Origin: Stigmatella erecta
Lineage (GTDB): Bacteria > Myxococcota > Myxococcia > Myxococcales > Myxococcaceae
NCBI RefSeq assembly: GCF_900111745.1
Contig: NZ_FOIJ01000017.1
Span: forward strand, 62,001 to 126,000
Reading direction: 5' to 3'
DNA length: 64,000 nt
The translations under genes were made by a program, and so were the position numbers. Shown here one piece after another: positions 43,639 to 52,055 of the stretch. Numbering within the stretch: the first letter of the stretch is position 1; each line of letters opens with the position of its first letter. The notes under the pieces were generated by a model. The model did not search any database and had not been told where the DNA came from. It saw nothing but the letters and a program-made list of their open reading frames with translations.

Positions 43639-44973
43639 ATGCCTCCGGCTGGCCACTCGGACGACAACCCCTTCAACCTCGAGAATCCCTCGATTCTCGA
43701 CATCGCTCCTCCCGAGCCGAAGTCTCTGGAGGAGACCGGCTTGAAGATGGGGCTGCTGTCCGACATCGCCCTGAAGTTCCTGTACTACTCGGGCACCGGC
43801 ACCGGCATGGCCATCGCCGAGGAGCTGTGCCTGCCCTGGCCCGGCGTCATCGAGCGCGTGGTGGACTTCGTGGCCACCGAGAAGCTCGTGGACCTGCGGG
43901 GTGGCAAGGGCTTCGGCCGCGCCTCGGTGGAGTTCGTCCTCACCGAGAAGGGGCGCGAGTACGCGCGTGACGCGCTCACGCGCACCACCTACGTGGGGCC
44001 CGCCCCGGTCCCCATCGAGCAGTACAACGCGCTCATCACCAGCCAGACCGAGGAGAACCCCGTCGTCAGCCGGGAGGACCTGCTGATGGGGCTCTCCCAC
44101 CTCACCGTCACCGAGGAGCTGCTCGACAAGCTGGGCCCCGCGGTCAACTCCAGCCGCTCGCTGTTTCTCTACGGGCCCCCGGGCAACGGCAAGACGAGCC
44201 TCGCGGAGGCCATCTCCCGCATGTTCGGCGGCGAGGCCTTCGTCCCCTACTGCCTGGAGATCGACAACCAGATCATCAAGGTCTTCGACAGCCTCAACCA
44301 CTCCCCCGTCCCGCTGGAGGTGGGCCGGGACGGCGCGGGACGGCGGCAGACCTTCGAGATGGACCACCGCTGGCAGCTGTGCCGCCGCCCGGCGGTGGTG
44401 GTGGGCGGCGAGCTGACGCTGGAGACGTTGGACCTCATCTACTCGGAGACGGCGCGCTTCTACGAGGCGCCCTTCCAGGTGAAGGCCAACGGCGGCATGC
44501 TCCTCATCGACGACTTCGGCCGGCAGAAGGTCCACCCCACGGACCTGCTCAACCGGTGGATCGTCCCCTTGGAGAAGCGCATCGACTTCCTCACCCTGCA
44601 CACGGGCAAGAAGTTCGAGATTCCCTTCGAGCAGCTGCTCGTCTTCTCCACCAACCTGGACCCCAAGGAGCTGGTGGACGAGGCGTTCCTGCGCCGCATC
44701 AAGTACAAGATCGAGGTGAAGAACCCGGACGAGGAGACCTTCCGGGACATCTTCCAGCGGGTGTGCGAGGCCGTGGGCATCCCCTACGTGGACCAGGCCA
44801 TCACCTACCTCATCGAGGCCTACTACAAGCCGCGCAACATGCAGATGCGTGCTTGCCACCCCAGGGACCTGGTTTCCTTGATCAAGGACGCCGCGAGATA
44901 CCGGCAAATCCCCCCCGCACTTTCGAAGGATTTGCTCGACCAGGCGTGCGAAGTCTTCCTGGTCGACCTGTGA
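43639..44973 (+). CDS. AAA+ ATPase of unknown role
   Basis: 444 residues. An N-terminal helical domain contains a winged-helix-like part (about 30-120, SDIALKFLYYSGTGTGMAIAEEL). The AAA+ core has Walker A GPPGNGKTSLAEA (~179), Walker B MLLIDDFGRQKVH, and sensor segments LVFSTNLDPKEL and AFLRRIKYKIEV. Proteins of this family occur beside pilus or secretion genes in deltaproteobacteria; no such genes are visible here, and the substrate is unknown. It starts 53 bases after ilvE and may be co-transcribed. It has no membrane segment. Confidence 0.8.
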   Translation: MPPAGHSDDNPFNLENPSILDIAPPEPKSLEETGLKMGLLSDIALKFLYYSGTGTGMAIAEELCLPWPGVIERVVDFVATEKLVDLRGGKGFGRASVEFVLTEKGREYARDALTRTTYVGPAPVPIEQYNALITSQTEENPVVSREDLLMGLSHLTVTEELLDKLGPAVNSSRSLFLYGPPGNGKTSLAEAISRMFGGEAFVPYCLEIDNQIIKVFDSLNHSPVPLEVGRDGAGRRQTFEMDHRWQLCRRPAVVVGGELTLETLDLIYSETARFYEAPFQVKANGGMLLIDDFGRQKVHPTDLLNRWIVPLEKRIDFLTLHTGKKFEIPFEQLLVFSTNLDPKELVDEAFLRRIKYKIEVKNPDEETFRDIFQRVCEAVGIPYVDQAITYLIEAYYKPRNMQMRACHPRDLVSLIKDAARYRQIPPALSKDLLDQACEVFLVDL

Positions 44974-45095
44974 ACGTGCGTTTTATTTGTCCTAACCACG
45001 CGGAATTTCTAGAATCAGCCTCTGGTTTCAAATCCCGGTCGACCGCTCGGTCCAGCTGACGTGACGGGAAGCGGGCACGAAGGAGCCGCAGGTCC

Positions 45096-45929
45096 GTGAA
45101 GGAACGCTACCAAGAGATCGATGAGAAGAACGAGACGCTGCGCGACTACCTCGAGATCTTCAAGGACAAGTCCCGCGACTTCCTCGAGAAGTTCGAGATG
45201 TCGTGGATCTACCACGACGCGGCGCTCGAAGGCGTCGTGTACACCCAACAGGAGCTGCTCGCAGCGCTGTTCCCCGGAAAGGTGGCCGCCGAGGCCTCGC
45301 TGATGCCGGTGGTGCTGGAGGTGCGCAACCACAAGGCCGTGTGCGACTACATCCGCGAGGAGGCCGCCGCGAGCAAGAAGACCGCGCCCATCACCCTCAC
45401 GCAGATCAAGCGCATGCACGACTTGCTCATCGGCAACACGCCCGAGGCGATGGCGGCGCGCGCGGCGACCGAGCGGCGCGAGCGCACCGAGAAGGAGCTG
45501 TCCAAGGAGCGCGAGCGCGCGGGCCTGCGCAAGGACATGCCGCTGCACCGCACGTACTTCCACGACATCGCCCAGCCCGCGAAGATCCAGCCCGCGCTGG
45601 AGAAGCTGGTGGACTACACCGCGAGCGCCGAGTTCCGGGAGTTCCACCCCATCAAGCAGGCGGCCACGGTGCAGCACATGTTCCTGCAGATCTTCCCCTT
45701 CACCGAGCACAGCGGGAAGGTGGGAAGGATGTGCACGAACCTCTTGATGCTGCGCAACAACTACATGCCGGTCATCATCCACTCCATCGACCGGCAGAAG
45801 TACTACGAGTCGTTCCGCGGCAACGTGGCCGGCTTCCGCACGCTGCTGATGGATGCCATCGAGAACTCGCTCGACAACGGCATCAAGTACTTCAAGGACC
45901 TCAACCGCCGGTACAAGGCCATCAACTAG
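45096..45929 (+). CDS. Fic-fold protein with degenerate catalytic motif
   Basis: 277 residues. The all-helical fold and the order EGVVYTQQE, IKRMHDLL, then FPFTEHSGKVGR (200-211) and NYMPVIIHSIDRQKYYESF match Fic-domain proteins, which add AMP or other groups to target side chains. The signature HPFx(D/E)GNGRxGR is altered: the catalytic His is Phe200, and the nucleotide-binding GNGR is HSGK, so AMP transfer by the usual mechanism is unlikely. The start is GTG with AAGGAG about 11 bases upstream. It is followed after 9 bases by nfo. It may be a pseudo-enzyme or use a different chemistry. Confidence 0.75.
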   Translation: MKERYQEIDEKNETLRDYLEIFKDKSRDFLEKFEMSWIYHDAALEGVVYTQQELLAALFPGKVAAEASLMPVVLEVRNHKAVCDYIREEAAASKKTAPITLTQIKRMHDLLIGNTPEAMAARAATERRERTEKELSKERERAGLRKDMPLHRTYFHDIAQPAKIQPALEKLVDYTASAEFREFHPIKQAATVQHMFLQIFPFTEHSGKVGRMCTNLLMLRNNYMPVIIHSIDRQKYYESFRGNVAGFRTLLMDAIENSLDNGIKYFKDLNRRYKAIN

Positions 45930-45938
45930 GCCCGCCCC

Positions 45939-46772
45939 GTGCTCCTCGGCGCTCACGAGTCCATCGCAGGAGGCGTGAGCCAGGCGTTCGCGCGCGCCGA
46001 GGAACACGGCGCGCGCAGCCTCCAGATTTTCACCAAGAACGCGCGCGGCTGGAACGCCCCTCCGCTCACGCAGGAGGAGCGCCGGGCCTTCCGCGCCGAG
46101 GCCCGCCGCAGCGGGCTGCCCGCCATCGCCCACGGCAGCTACCTGGTGAACCTGGGCACGGAGGACCCCGTGCTGCGCGAGAAGTCCATCGCGTGCGTGA
46201 CGGAGGAGCTGACGCGCTGCGAGCAGCTGGGCATCTCCTGCCTCGTCATCCACCCGGGCACCCACCCGGACGAGAAGCGCGGCCTGGCGCTGGTGGCCGA
46301 GGGGCTGGACGAGGTGCACCGGCGCACGCCCCGCTTCCGCTCCCGCGTGTGCCTGGAAATCACCGCCGGCCAGGGCCACTGCCTCGGCTGGCGCTTCTGG
46401 CACCTCACGGAGATCCTCTCGCGCGTGGCGCGGGAGGACCGGCTGGGCATCTGCCTGGACACCTGCCACCTGTTCGCGGCGGGGTATGATTTGTCCTCCG
46501 AGGAGGGTTACGACTCGGTGATGGCCGAGTGCGATGCGGCCATTGGCCTGGACCGCGTCCGCTGCTTCCACCTCAACGACTGCAAGAAGCCGCTGGGGTG
46601 CCGGGTCGACCGGCACGAAGAGGTGGGCAAGGGAACGATCGGGCGGACGGCTTTCCGCTGCCTCGTGAATGATTCCCGGTTCGTCAACACCATTGGGGTA
46701 CTGGAGACCCCCTTCCCGGAACGGTACCCGGAAGCCATCCGGCTTCTCGAATCCCTCCGCCGAAGGCAGTAA
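45939..46772 (+). CDS. nfo: Endonuclease IV (apurinic/apyrimidinic)
   Basis: 277 residues. A TIM-barrel AP endonuclease that cuts 5' of abasic sites in base-excision repair. Zinc ligands and family blocks are visible: LLGAHESIAGGVSQAF (His), IAHGSYLVNLG, LVIHPGTHPDEKRGL (His, Glu), EITAGQGHCLGW, LGICLDTCHLFAAGYD (Asp, His), HLNDCKKPLGCRVDRHEEVGKG, and LETPFPER. It starts with GTG, 9 bases after the Fic gene, and is followed after 12 bases by the DHH gene, so they likely form one operon with the cysteine desulfurase. Confidence 0.96.
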   Translation: MLLGAHESIAGGVSQAFARAEEHGARSLQIFTKNARGWNAPPLTQEERRAFRAEARRSGLPAIAHGSYLVNLGTEDPVLREKSIACVTEELTRCEQLGISCLVIHPGTHPDEKRGLALVAEGLDEVHRRTPRFRSRVCLEITAGQGHCLGWRFWHLTEILSRVAREDRLGICLDTCHLFAAGYDLSSEEGYDSVMAECDAAIGLDRVRCFHLNDCKKPLGCRVDRHEEVGKGTIGRTAFRCLVNDSRFVNTIGVLETPFPERYPEAIRLLESLRRRQ

Positions 46773-46784
46773 AGAAGAGAACCC

Positions 46785-47900
46785 ATGCCTGCGACACAGT
46801 CCGCCCCCCCCCGCCGAACCGCGGCCACGGCAGAGCCGGAAGACCCCCTGCCCCCACGGCTCGCCCACCTGCCCGCCCGGGACAAGCTGGAACGGCTGCT
46901 GAAAGTGGCCCGAGGGAAGAAGAAAGCCCTCATCCTCACCCACGACAACCCGGACCCCGACTCGCTGGCGGCCGCCGTCACGCTCGCCCACATCCTGGAG
47001 CGCCGGGCAGGCATGGAGGCCCGCGTCGGCTACGGGGGCATCATCGGCCGCGCGGAGAATGTGGCCTTCGTGCGGGTGCTGCGGCTGCCCGTCTCGCACG
47101 TCTCGCAGCTCGACTTCGAGGCCTATGACTTCTTCGGCCTGGTGGACACGCAGCCGTCCGTGGGCAACCACTCGCTGCCCGCCCGGCTGCGCGCGGACGT
47201 GGTGATGGACCACCACCCGCTCCGGGACGAGAGCCTGCAGGCGCCCTTCGCGGACGTGGGCGGCGACTTCGGCGCCACCGCGACGATGCTGGTGGAGTAC
47301 CTGCGCGCGGCCCGCCTGGAGCCCTCGGTGGACGTGGCCACCGCGCTCTTCTACGGCATCAAGGCGGACACGCGGGACTTGGGCCGCGAGACGACCCAGA
47401 CGGACATCGACAGCTACCTGTGGCTCTTCCCGCGCTGCGACAAGCACCTGCTGGGGCAGATCGAACACCCCGAGGTGCCGGCACGGTACTTCCAGCTGTT
47501 CCACACCTCCATCGAGCGGGCGAAGGTGTACGGCACCGCCATCATCACGGACCTGGAGGAGGTGTACTCCCCGGACATGGTGGCCGAGATCGCCGAGCGG
47601 ATGATGTTCCTGGACGGCATGAAGTGGTCGCTGGCGTACGGCACCTTCCGCAACCAGCTCTTCGTCTCCCTGCGGGTGAAGGACCGGCGGATGAACGCGG
47701 GGCGGTTGATCCGCGAGACGTGCGAGAGCTTCGGCGGCTCCTCGGGAGGCCACGGCAGCATGGCGGGGGCGCGCCTGCCCCTGTCGGGCAAGGCCAGCCA
47801 GCGCAAGGCGCTCAAGCGCGAGCTGGTGAACCGGTTCCTCAAGGCCTTCGGTGTCTCCGAGCAACGGCCCGTGTCGCTGCTGGCCGCCCAGGACGATTGA
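46785..47900 (+). CDS. DHH/DHHA1 phosphoesterase (NrnA-like)
   Basis: 371 residues. The DHH domain has HDNPDPDSLAAAV (catalytic Asp residues) near 55 and VMDHHPLRD near 140. The DHHA1 domain is C-terminal with the Gly-rich GGSSGGHGSMAGARL. This is the layout of NrnA-type nano-RNA and pAp phosphatases, which clear short RNA or 3'-phosphoadenosine phosphate. The N-terminal ~35 residues are a low-complexity Pro-rich extension. Its TGA overlaps the TTG start of the next gene by four bases (TTGA). Confidence 0.9.
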   Translation: MPATQSAPPRRTAATAEPEDPLPPRLAHLPARDKLERLLKVARGKKKALILTHDNPDPDSLAAAVTLAHILERRAGMEARVGYGGIIGRAENVAFVRVLRLPVSHVSQLDFEAYDFFGLVDTQPSVGNHSLPARLRADVVMDHHPLRDESLQAPFADVGGDFGATATMLVEYLRAARLEPSVDVATALFYGIKADTRDLGRETTQTDIDSYLWLFPRCDKHLLGQIEHPEVPARYFQLFHTSIERAKVYGTAIITDLEEVYSPDMVAEIAERMMFLDGMKWSLAYGTFRNQLFVSLRVKDRRMNAGRLIRETCESFGGSSGGHGSMAGARLPLSGKASQRKALKRELVNRFLKAFGVSEQRPVSLLAAQDD

Positions 47901-49054
47901 TCTACTGGGACCACAACGCGGCCACGCCGCTGCTCCCCGAGGTGTCCCAGGCGCTCGCCCGGGCCTTCCTGGAGGGGGGCGCCGGCAACGCCTCCAGCAT
48001 TCACCAGGCAGGCCGTGACGCCCGGCGGCGGCTGGATGGCGCGCGGGCCCGGGTGGCGAAGGTGCTGGGGTGCGAGCCCAAGGAAGTCTGCTTCACCGGC
48101 TCGGGCTCGGAGGCGGACGCGCTGGCGATCAAGGGCGCCTTCGTGTCGCGGAAGGAGCCGCTGCGCCGCCGCATCGTCACCTCCGCCCTGGAGCACCCGG
48201 CGGTGCTCGCCGCGCTGACGCAGCTGGAGAAGCAGGGCGCGGAGGTGGTGCGGCTGCGGCCCGGCGCGGACGGCCGTGTCCCGGCCGGGGCGCTGCTGGA
48301 GGCGCTCACGCCCCAGACGGCGCTGTGCTCCTTGATGTGGGCCAACAATGAAACGGGCGTGGTGCAGCCCGTGCGGGAGGCCGCCCTCGCCTGCCGCCAG
48401 CGCGGCATCCTCTTCCACACGGACGCGGTCCAGGCCGCGGGCAAGCTCCCGGTGAGCCTGCGCGAGGTGGACGCGGACCTGCTCGCGCTCTCCGCCCACA
48501 AGTTCGGCGGCCCCGCCGGCGCAGGGGTGCTGGTGGTGCGCAAGGACGTGGACCTTCAGGCGCTCGTTCCCGGGCACCAGGAAGGCAGCCACCGGGGCGG
48601 CACGCAGAACGTGCCCTACGCGGAGGCCCTGGCCCTGGCGCTGGAGCTGTCCCAGGCCCGGCAGGAGGCCTCCAGCGCCCAGGTGGGGGCGCTGCGGGAC
48701 TTCTTCGAGCGCGAAGTCCAGGCCCGCCTGCCCGGCGTCACCGTCAACGGCGGCGGGGCGCCGCGCGTGCCCAACACCAGCAACCTGTGCTTCCACGGCG
48801 CGGACGGCGAGGCGCTGCTCATCGCGCTGGACCTGGAGGGCATCTGCGCCTCCTCGGGCTCGGCCTGTGCGTCGGGAACCCTCTCCCCGTCCCACGTCCT
48901 GCTCGCCATGGGGCTCACGCCCGCGCAGGCCCACGGCAGCCTGCGCTTCTCCCTGGGCCCAGGCACCACCCAGGACGAGGTGCAGCGGGTCGTGAGGGCG
49001 CTCGAAACGCACGTGCCCCGGGCGCGCGACATCGCCTCCCGGGACCTGGCCTGA
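47897..49054 (+). CDS. Cysteine desulfurase (NifS/IscS family)
   Basis: 385 residues. A PLP enzyme that takes sulfur from cysteine for Fe-S clusters and thio-modified tRNA. It starts MIYWDHNAATPL, has the SALEHPAV and NNETGVVQP segments, the PLP lysine in SAHKFGGPAGAGVL, and the persulfide Cys in SSGSACASGTLSPSHVLL. The start codon is TTG, overlapping the DHH stop as TTGA, so its translation depends on the upstream gene. The long open frame upstream (from 47420) is a shadow. No iscU or iscA lies next to it, so it may be an IscS2-type enzyme for tRNA thiolation. Confidence 0.93.
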   Translation: MIYWDHNAATPLLPEVSQALARAFLEGGAGNASSIHQAGRDARRRLDGARARVAKVLGCEPKEVCFTGSGSEADALAIKGAFVSRKEPLRRRIVTSALEHPAVLAALTQLEKQGAEVVRLRPGADGRVPAGALLEALTPQTALCSLMWANNETGVVQPVREAALACRQRGILFHTDAVQAAGKLPVSLREVDADLLALSAHKFGGPAGAGVLVVRKDVDLQALVPGHQEGSHRGGTQNVPYAEALALALELSQARQEASSAQVGALRDFFEREVQARLPGVTVNGGGAPRVPNTSNLCFHGADGEALLIALDLEGICASSGSACASGTLSPSHVLLAMGLTPAQAHGSLRFSLGPGTTQDEVQRVVRALETHVPRARDIASRDLA

Positions 49055-49068
49055 CCTCTTGGAGGCCC

Positions 49069-50004
49069 TCAGTCGCTGGTGCCGAACAGGCCCCGGACGA
49101 GCGCGGCGATGGCCAGGGGCGTGCCCACGCGCTCGTCATAGTGGGGCGTGAGGGCCTGCGCGTACGCCTCCGCCGTGGGGAAGCGATCCTCCGCGCGCTC
49201 GGCGAACCCCCGGGAGAGGACCTCCTCCAGGGACTCGGGAATCTCCGGCCGCAGCACGTGCAGGGGCCGGTAGCGCCGGTGGCGGATGTTGAAGAAGACC
49301 TCCTCGGGGGTGTTGCCCGTGAAGGGGCGCTCCAGCGTCAGCAGCTCGTAGAGCACCACGGTGGCGGCCCACAGGTCCGCCTCCGGCGTGACGCGGCCCT
49401 GCAGCGACTCGGGCGACAGGTAGTAGGGCTTGCCGAGGACCTCCTCGCCATCGCGGGAGCCATCGACGAACACCCGGGCCACGCCGAAGTCCCCGAGCTT
49501 GATTTCTCCTATCCGGGAGATGAACAGGTTGGACGGGGAGACATCGCAGTGGACGATGCCCAGCGCATCCCCCCGGGGGCCGGTGGCGGTGTGCGCGTAC
49601 GCGAGCGCATCCAGCAGCACCTTGCCCAGGTACACCGCGAAGTCCACCGGCAGGGGAATCCCCCGGTGCTTGCAGCGGCGCAGCACCTGGCCCAGGTCCC
49701 GGCCGTCCACCAGCTCCATCACGATGTAGTAGGTGTTCTCGGCGATCCCCACATCCAGCACCTTGACGATGTTGGGATGGTCCAGCTGCGTGGACAGGTC
49801 CGCCTCGCGGATGAAGAGCTCGACCGAGGCGGGATCCTTCACCAGCGACGGGAGCAGCCGCTTGAGGGCCACCTGCCACCCCTCGTAGCGGCCGGAGAGC
49901 ACCTTGGCCCGGTACACCTCGGCCATGCCCCCCTTGCCGAGCTGCGCGAGCAGCTCGAAGTTGCCGAACACCTGGGTCGGGCGGGGGGTGGCGGGGGGCG
50001 TCAC
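49069..50004 (-). CDS. Ser/Thr protein kinase with HCD catalytic loop
   Basis: 311 residues, a cytoplasmic kinase domain only. The Gly-loop is GKGGMAEVYRA and the VALKRLL lysine is present. The catalytic loop reads HCDVSPSN, with the usual Arg of HRD replaced by Cys. DFG, then KPYYLSPES in the activation region and DLWAATVVLYELLT follow. HCDVSPSN is a variant seen in a myxobacterial/actinobacterial subgroup and such enzymes can be active. No membrane segment or sensor domain. Its GTG overlaps the stop of the upstream TPR gene (GTGA), so the two are coupled. Confidence 0.92.
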   Translation of the reverse strand: MTPPATPRPTQVFGNFELLAQLGKGGMAEVYRAKVLSGRYEGWQVALKRLLPSLVKDPASVELFIREADLSTQLDHPNIVKVLDVGIAENTYYIVMELVDGRDLGQVLRRCKHRGIPLPVDFAVYLGKVLLDALAYAHTATGPRGDALGIVHCDVSPSNLFISRIGEIKLGDFGVARVFVDGSRDGEEVLGKPYYLSPESLQGRVTPEADLWAATVVLYELLTLERPFTGNTPEEVFFNIRHRRYRPLHVLRPEIPESLEEVLSRGFAERAEDRFPTAEAYAQALTPHYDERVGTPLAIAALVRGLFGTSD

Positions 50005-50933
50005 GGGTTCGGGGTTCCGGGGCCTGATGTTGTGCGGGAGGACGCGGCCTTCTCGCTCGACCGCTTCACCAGCTCCTGGAACTCCCGGTCCCCGCCCAGC
50101 TGCGAGAGCAGGTCGGGATCCCCCTCGATGACGGTGTGCAGCGCGTAGCCCAGGTCGACCGTCTGCCGCAGCAGGCTCAGCGCCCGCTTCTTGTTGCCCA
50201 GCTGGGCGTGGACGCTGCCCATCATATAGAGGATGTCCGGGTTCTTCGGCTGAAGCTGAAGCGCCCGCTCCAGGGACTTGAGCGCCGCGGGCAGCTGCCC
50301 CTGCTTGAACTGGCTGGAGCCCAGCCCCAGGTAAGCCGCCCAGCTCGGCTCGCTCTCCACGCTGCGCCGGAAGGCCTCCGCGGCCTCCTTGTATTGCTTG
50401 TTCAGGTAGAACCGCTCCCCCTTCTCCCGCTCGGCCCGGGCCTGCTCGAACTTCGGGGAGCCCCGCTTGCTTGCCAGCTCGGAGGCGAGCGTGGAGCCCC
50501 CCCCTCCCAGCGCCCCCCGCTCCGGGGGAATGGCCTGGAGGATGAAGCGCTTGTCCTTGAGGACGGGCGACTCGCACCCGCTGCGCAGCCGCACGTGGGC
50601 CACCAGCGTCTGGTCCTGCTCATTGTAGAAGGCCAGGATGGGGTAGGCCTGCTCGGGCGCGCACCCGTTGCCCGTCTGACAGACCTTGAGCCACCCCACG
50701 AGCACCCGGTCCTGGAAGGTGCCCTCCAGCACGGGGCCCTTGCCGACCTGGGAGCAGGTGCCACCGCTCTGCGTCTGCACCCCCGAGACGCGCTCCCCCT
50801 CGGCCACCAGCTCGAACTGGCCATAGGGGTCGGCCCGGAAGGGGCCCGACGCCAAGGGGGCAGCCGCGGCCAGTCCAGGCACCAGCAACAAGAAGGCCAC
50901 GGCGAGGCCGGTTATAGAAGACACGGGGGCCAT
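50001..50933 (-). CDS. Secreted TPR protein coupled to the kinase gene
   Basis: 310 residues. A signal peptide (MAPVSSITGLAVAFLLL to near AAAAP) is followed by a Cys-containing N-terminal domain (about 30-150: CSQVGKGPVLEGTF, CQTGNGCAPEQAYP, SGCESPVLKDK). A coiled/TPR region follows (about 175-270: FYLNKQYKEAAEAF, LGLGSSQFKQGQLPAALKSLERALQ, YMMGSVHAQLGNKKRAL). The ATG at 50933 begins the signal peptide; longer frames add unrelated residues. The stop overlaps the kinase GTG by four bases. Periplasmic sensing linked to the kinase is possible but not shown. Confidence 0.85.
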   Translation of the reverse strand: MAPVSSITGLAVAFLLLVPGLAAAAPLASGPFRADPYGQFELVAEGERVSGVQTQSGGTCSQVGKGPVLEGTFQDRVLVGWLKVCQTGNGCAPEQAYPILAFYNEQDQTLVAHVRLRSGCESPVLKDKRFILQAIPPERGALGGGGSTLASELASKRGSPKFEQARAEREKGERFYLNKQYKEAAEAFRRSVESEPSWAAYLGLGSSQFKQGQLPAALKSLERALQLQPKNPDILYMMGSVHAQLGNKKRALSLLRQTVDLGYALHTVIEGDPDLLSQLGGDREFQELVKRSSEKAASSRTTSGPGTPNP

Positions 50934-50997
50934 GGAGAGGGCGGACGGGGGCATCATAGGGGGGGCGAAACAGCGTTGTAAACGGACGCGGGACACC

Positions 50998-51026
50998 TTG
51001 ACCTGGCCAGGTGCCGTCCTTATCAT
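50998..51026 (+). promoter_or_regulatory. Sigma-70 promoter for 6S RNA
   Basis: TTGACC at 50998-51003 and TATCAT at 51021-51026 are separated by exactly 17 bases. Transcription should begin near 51033, just before the 6S RNA-like sequence. Confidence 0.7.
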
Positions 51027-51032
51027 TTGTTC

Positions 51033-51240
51033 GGACCTTTCGAGGAAACTCCAGCAATTTCGAGGACTTAAGAGACCTATTTGGAGAGTTGTACAAAGAC
51101 TGTCCCCTGCGGGGCGCGTGATGCCCAGCAGAAATTCGAACCGATACGTCCATCACGGGGGCCGTTTCGGGTTCCATGAGCAAGCCCTCCCTCCTCACGG
51201 GGGATGAGGGAAGCCTACGGAGCCATGACTTCGGACCCCA
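51033..51240 (+). ncRNA. ssrS: 6S RNA
   Basis: Regulatory RNA that mimics an open promoter and holds sigma-70 RNA polymerase. Several hallmarks fit. The 5' central-bubble motif GTCCCCTG is at 51102-51109. A long terminal stem has GTGATG (51118-51123) pairing with CATCAC (51152-51157). GGTTCCATGAGCA leads into a 3' hairpin (TCCCTC pairing with GAGGGA, about 51185-51210), followed directly by AGCCT, as in E. coli, where a hairpin precedes AAGCCT. The gene sits directly upstream of 5-formyltetrahydrofolate cyclo-ligase, the conserved ssrS-ygfA order. A good promoter precedes it. I could not define the closing stem, so both ends are approximate. Confidence 0.82.
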
Positions 51241-51260
51241 CCTGGCTTCTAGAGGGTTCA

Positions 51261-51941
51261 ATGGACGCTGGGCACACGGCCATACGGCGGGGGACTTTTT
51301 CTGCGGAGCGGCAGGCGGTGAGCGAGACGGTGGCGGCAGAAGAGGCGGCGAAGAAGCAGTCCTTGCGCGAGGAGTTGACGGCACGGCGCAAGGCGATGAC
51401 GCCAGACCTCATCGACGGGCGTGGGTTGAAGGTGCAGTCTCGGTTCCTGGCATCGCCGTACTATCAGAAAGCCAGGACGGTGGCGTTGTACGCGCCGATC
51501 CGAGGAGAGGTGCCGACGCGGGACATTCTGATCGCGGCGTTGCAGGACGAGAAGATCGTCTGCTACCCGCTGTCCCACGTGCATGGGCGCATCCTCTCCT
51601 TCCGGGCCATCAAATCGGAGAGCGAGCTGGAACCGGGACGGCTGGGGGTGCGCGAGCCCACCAACTCCTCGGATCTGATTCCAGTGGACCAGATCGATTT
51701 GTTCGTGGTGCCGGGGTTGGGCTTCACCCGGGACGGCAAGCGGCTCGGCCGGGGCGGTGGCTACTATGACGCCACGCTCCGGGCGGCTTCCGCGCGCAGC
51801 CGCCGGGTGGGCCTGGGCTTCAATGACCAGGTGGTCTCCTGGCTGCCCGTGAACGGCGACGATGTGGACATGGACCTCATCGTCACCGAGAGCGAGTCGC
51901 TGCGCGGGCTCTACCGCGACTGGGACTTCCTGGACACCTGA
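51261..51941 (+). CDS. 5-formyltetrahydrofolate cyclo-ligase
   Basis: About 226 residues. It converts 5-formyl- to 5,10-methenyl-tetrahydrofolate with ATP. Family blocks: KKQSLREELTARRKAM, VALYAPIRGEVPT, LIPVDQIDLFVVPGLGFTRDGKRLGRGGGYYDATL (the LGRGGGYYD signature), and GLGFNDQVV. The first ~30 residues have no family match. Starts at 51204 and 51225 lie inside the 6S RNA and are unlikely; 51261 is used, with a GTG at 51318 (GGAG upstream) as the main alternative. The pairing with 6S RNA is the conserved ssrS-ygfA arrangement. Confidence 0.93.
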   Translation: MDAGHTAIRRGTFSAERQAVSETVAAEEAAKKQSLREELTARRKAMTPDLIDGRGLKVQSRFLASPYYQKARTVALYAPIRGEVPTRDILIAALQDEKIVCYPLSHVHGRILSFRAIKSESELEPGRLGVREPTNSSDLIPVDQIDLFVVPGLGFTRDGKRLGRGGGYYDATLRAASARSRRVGLGFNDQVVSWLPVNGDDVDMDLIVTESESLRGLYRDWDFLDT

Positions 51942-52055
51942 AGCAGCACGGGGCACGCGGAGGAGGGATGGCGGGGCTTCGGGCCACGTCCCCTCCTCCC
52001 GTTGCAAGAGAAGGGTCTCGTCGCGGGGGCCGTTTCGGCTAAGGTCCCTCGCGCG

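Noticed and set aside
45010-45050. A tRNA-like T-loop (GGTTTCAAATCCC) before the Fic gene
   Set aside because: No acceptor, D or anticodon arm could be paired around it; the resemblance is limited to one loop.
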